A stretch of DNA of 22,189 nucleotides from an uncultured Oscillospiraceae bacterium. GTDB lineage: Bacteria > Bacillota > Clostridia > Oscillospirales > Oscillospiraceae. Location: NCBI GenBank assembly GCA_900757415.1, contig CAAENU010000010.1, positions 1 to 22,189 of the forward strand, read 5' to 3'. Below the pieces are notes generated by a model. That model was not told where the DNA came from. It made no database searches and was given only the letters and a program-made list of their open reading frames with translations. This document shows, one piece after another, positions 21,295-22,189 of this stretch (positions are counted from its first letter, which is position 1; the number at the start of each line of letters is the position of its first letter). Position numbers and translations under genes: made by a program.

Positions 21295-21424
21295 TCTCCA
21301 CCGGAACATTACTCAAATGGAGCTTTGGCTGGGCGATGGAAACATTGATACGGATTTTAGGATCACTTTGGTATCGTTCCAAAATGTGCTGCCGGATCTG
21401 TTGGACATTGTAAATATCACTCAT
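21281..21424 (-). pseudogene. Truncated 5' end of a small gene, cut at the junction with the methyltransferase operon
   Basis: From ATG 21424 the minus strand reads about 48 protein-like residues (MSDIYNVQQIRQHI, then NVSIAQPKLHLSNVPVEITG). From about 21281 the frame enters the antisense of the broken membrane protein and loses protein character. I suspect a Veg-like small protein of mobile-element type, without certainty. No strong ribosome binding site or promoter is seen. Confidence 0.5.
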
Positions 21425-21439
21425 AATGCCTACGCTTTC

Positions 21440-21472
21440 TATTACAAACCCGCCTGATGGAAGTCAGGCGGG
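21440..21472 (-). terminator. Terminator after the 83-aa gene
   Basis: A perfect nine-base stem, CCCGCCTGA (21449-21457) and TCAGGCGGG (21464-21472), has a six-base loop. On the minus strand it is followed by TTTGTAATA, a weak U-tract. It lies eight bases after the stop codon of the minus-strand gene. Confidence 0.65.
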
Positions 21473-21479
21473 TCTGGTG

Positions 21480-21731
21480 TCAGTTGAAATATTCGCTTAC
21501 ATCGGCTTTGTCGTTATACTGCTTGCGGACTCGAACAAGCACAGAACCGTCGCTCTGTTCGGTTTCCTCGGTAAGCTGATACCGGGTACGGCTTCTGTCC
21601 ATCATCGCCTTATAACGGCTCACTTCGTCGCGGTTGACCTTGAGCTGCTGCTCATGGGTCAAGCCGCAATCGTCCTTTGTGCAAATACCAGTGTTTGCAG
21701 GATGCAGGCTGCTTTTACACGCTTCATTCAT
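21480..21731 (-). CDS. Hypothetical 83-aa protein of accessory-element type
   Basis: A small soluble protein with no recognised domain. The first 25 residues contain three cysteines (C5, C17, C22) and the rest is highly charged, ending KQYNDKADVSEYFN. GAGGGAAG lies just before the ATG. A promoter at 21872-21900 and a terminator at 21440-21472 frame it as its own transcription unit, which supports it as a real gene. Similar small proteins occur in integrative elements of Clostridia as far as I recall, but I cannot name the family. Confidence 0.65.
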   Translation of the reverse strand: MNEACKSSLHPANTGICTKDDCGLTHEQQLKVNRDEVSRYKAMMDRSRTRYQLTEETEQSDGSVLVRVRKQYNDKADVSEYFN

Positions 21732-21871
21732 TTCACTTCCCTCGGCTCCGCCCGGTCAGAACGGATGCTTTTCTCAGAGAGATGATCAGTGAACAAACAG
21801 CTTGCAAGCGCCAGCCTGCCGCCGACGCCCGCTGCACCGGATGCACTCCCATGATGCCTTTGTATGGCTTT

Positions 21872-21901
21872 ATTTTATCAAATTCGAAACTCGATTTCAA
21901 A
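21872..21901 (-). promoter_or_regulatory. Promoter with overlapping near-palindrome for the 83-aa gene
   Basis: On the minus strand, TTGAAA (21895-21900), a 17-base spacer and TAAAAT (21872-21877). The near-palindrome TTTGAAATCGAGTTTCGAA covers the -35 box and half of the spacer, and AAATTCG/CGAATTT repeats flank it. This is the usual position for a repressor operator. The leader to the ATG would be about 135 bases with no gene seen. Confidence 0.6.
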
Positions 21902-21924
21902 CGAATTTTTGAGAAAATGTCATC

Positions 21925-22026
21925 TCAATACAGCTCCGCGATGATGCCCACGCACTTGTCAACGATGCTGTCACCGGCAAAGGAAACGGTCTGAACTGTG
22001 AACGGATTTTGATGTTTAGAAATCAT
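21925..22026 (-). CDS. Possible 33-aa ORF
   Basis: ATG at 22026 with AAGGA close upstream; the product is MISKHQNPFTVQTV and so on, ending IIAELY. Composition is protein-like but it is very short. It overlaps the end of the upstream 22-codon ORF. It could be a real small protein or the remnant of a larger gene. No function can be suggested. Confidence 0.3.
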   Translation of the reverse strand: MISKHQNPFTVQTVSFAGDSIVDKCVGIIAELY

Positions 22027-22084
22027 TATCCTTGAAAAGCTTTATGATGGTTATTACGACCACCCACAGCAGAAAAGACAGCAT
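22016..22084 (-). CDS. Possible 22-aa hydrophobic peptide
   Basis: ATG at 22084 preceded by AGGGG; the product MLSFLLWVVVITIIKLFKDN plus two residues looks like a single membrane span with a charged tail. It lies six bases after the stop of the partial gene at the window edge and overlaps the next small ORF by eleven bases. It could be a toxin-like or holin-like peptide, or chance. Confidence 0.35.
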   Translation of the reverse strand: MLSFLLWVVVITIIKLFKDNDF

Positions 22085-22089
22085 TGCCC

Positions 22090-22189
22090 CTATCTGGACA
22101 GCAGGGAACGGTAGTCGGCGGTCAGCGTCAGATAGCCGCGCTCATTGTGAGCAATACCCGCCCAATCCAGCACCGCCGCCAGCACAAAC
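22090..22189 (-). CDS. Partial CDS entering from the right edge, C-terminal end
   Basis: The minus strand is open from the window edge to a TAG at 22090-22092. The last 32 residues read FVLAAVLDWAGIAHNERGYL, then TLTADYRSLLSR. They are protein-like, with GC-rich third positions. Too little is present to name a family. Confidence 0.5.
   Translation of the reverse strand, partial: FVLAAVLDWAGIAHNERGYLTLTADYRSLLSR

Overview
The window looks like chromosome of a fairly GC-rich, gut-type Clostridia. Oscillospiraceae is my inference, from the moderately high GC, Gram-positive style Shine-Dalgarno sequences, lipoprotein and sortase-anchored surface proteins, and split cobalamin methionine synthase genes. 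No rRNA, CRISPR array or intact transposase is visible.

Layout. (1) Positions 1-145 hold the end of a tRNA operon: a probable tRNA-Met tail, tRNA-Trp(CCA) and a terminator. (2) Positions 390-7092, minus strand, hold a seven-gene operon for a peptide/nickel-type ABC importer (lipoprotein receptor, two permeases, two ATPases), followed by a hotdog thioesterase and a DUF3810-type membrane metallopeptidase-like protein. It runs from a promoter near 7064-7092 to a long-stem terminator at 390-449. (3) Positions 7235-13897, plus strand, hold a compact sortase-dependent pilus operon: a 923-aa fibro-slime/Cna-B tip adhesin, an 83-aa cytoplasmic protein with DivIVA-like sequence, a signal-peptidase-like protein, a two-domain FctA/Spy0128-type major pilin, a class B sortase, a small LIQTG-anchored minor pilin and a second sortase. 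Apart from the 83-aa gene and the last sortase, the order matches the streptococcal FCT-3 type locus (cpa-sipA-fctA-srtC2-fctB). (4) Positions 13944-17547, minus strand, hold a methionine synthase operon in which the reactivation domain is a separate gene, preceded by a small membrane protein gene that appears frameshifted. A bidirectional terminator separates it from the pilus operon. (5) Positions 17658-18168, minus strand, hold an orphan barstar-like gene and tRNA-Gly(CCC). (6) Positions 18209-21294, plus strand, hold an operon of four SAM-dependent methyltransferases (two of the LCM/TcmP type, one truncated) and a broken membrane protein gene, with an elaborate leader. (7) Positions 21281-22189 are accessory-looking: a truncated gene start, an 83-aa protein with its own promoter and terminator, and very small ORFs running off the window.

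The most interesting system is the pilus operon. Its signal peptidase homologue has Glu where the catalytic Ser should be and Gly where the catalytic Lys should be. This parallels what is known for the pilus assembly factor SipA of Streptococcus pyogenes and suggests an assembly chaperone rather than a protease. Both predicted class B sortase substrates have sorting signals (DMGV and DAGV) that lack the usual Thr before Gly. The methyltransferase operon is the second most interesting region: several small-molecule-type methyltransferases with no biosynthetic core enzyme, and with clear rearrangement scars.
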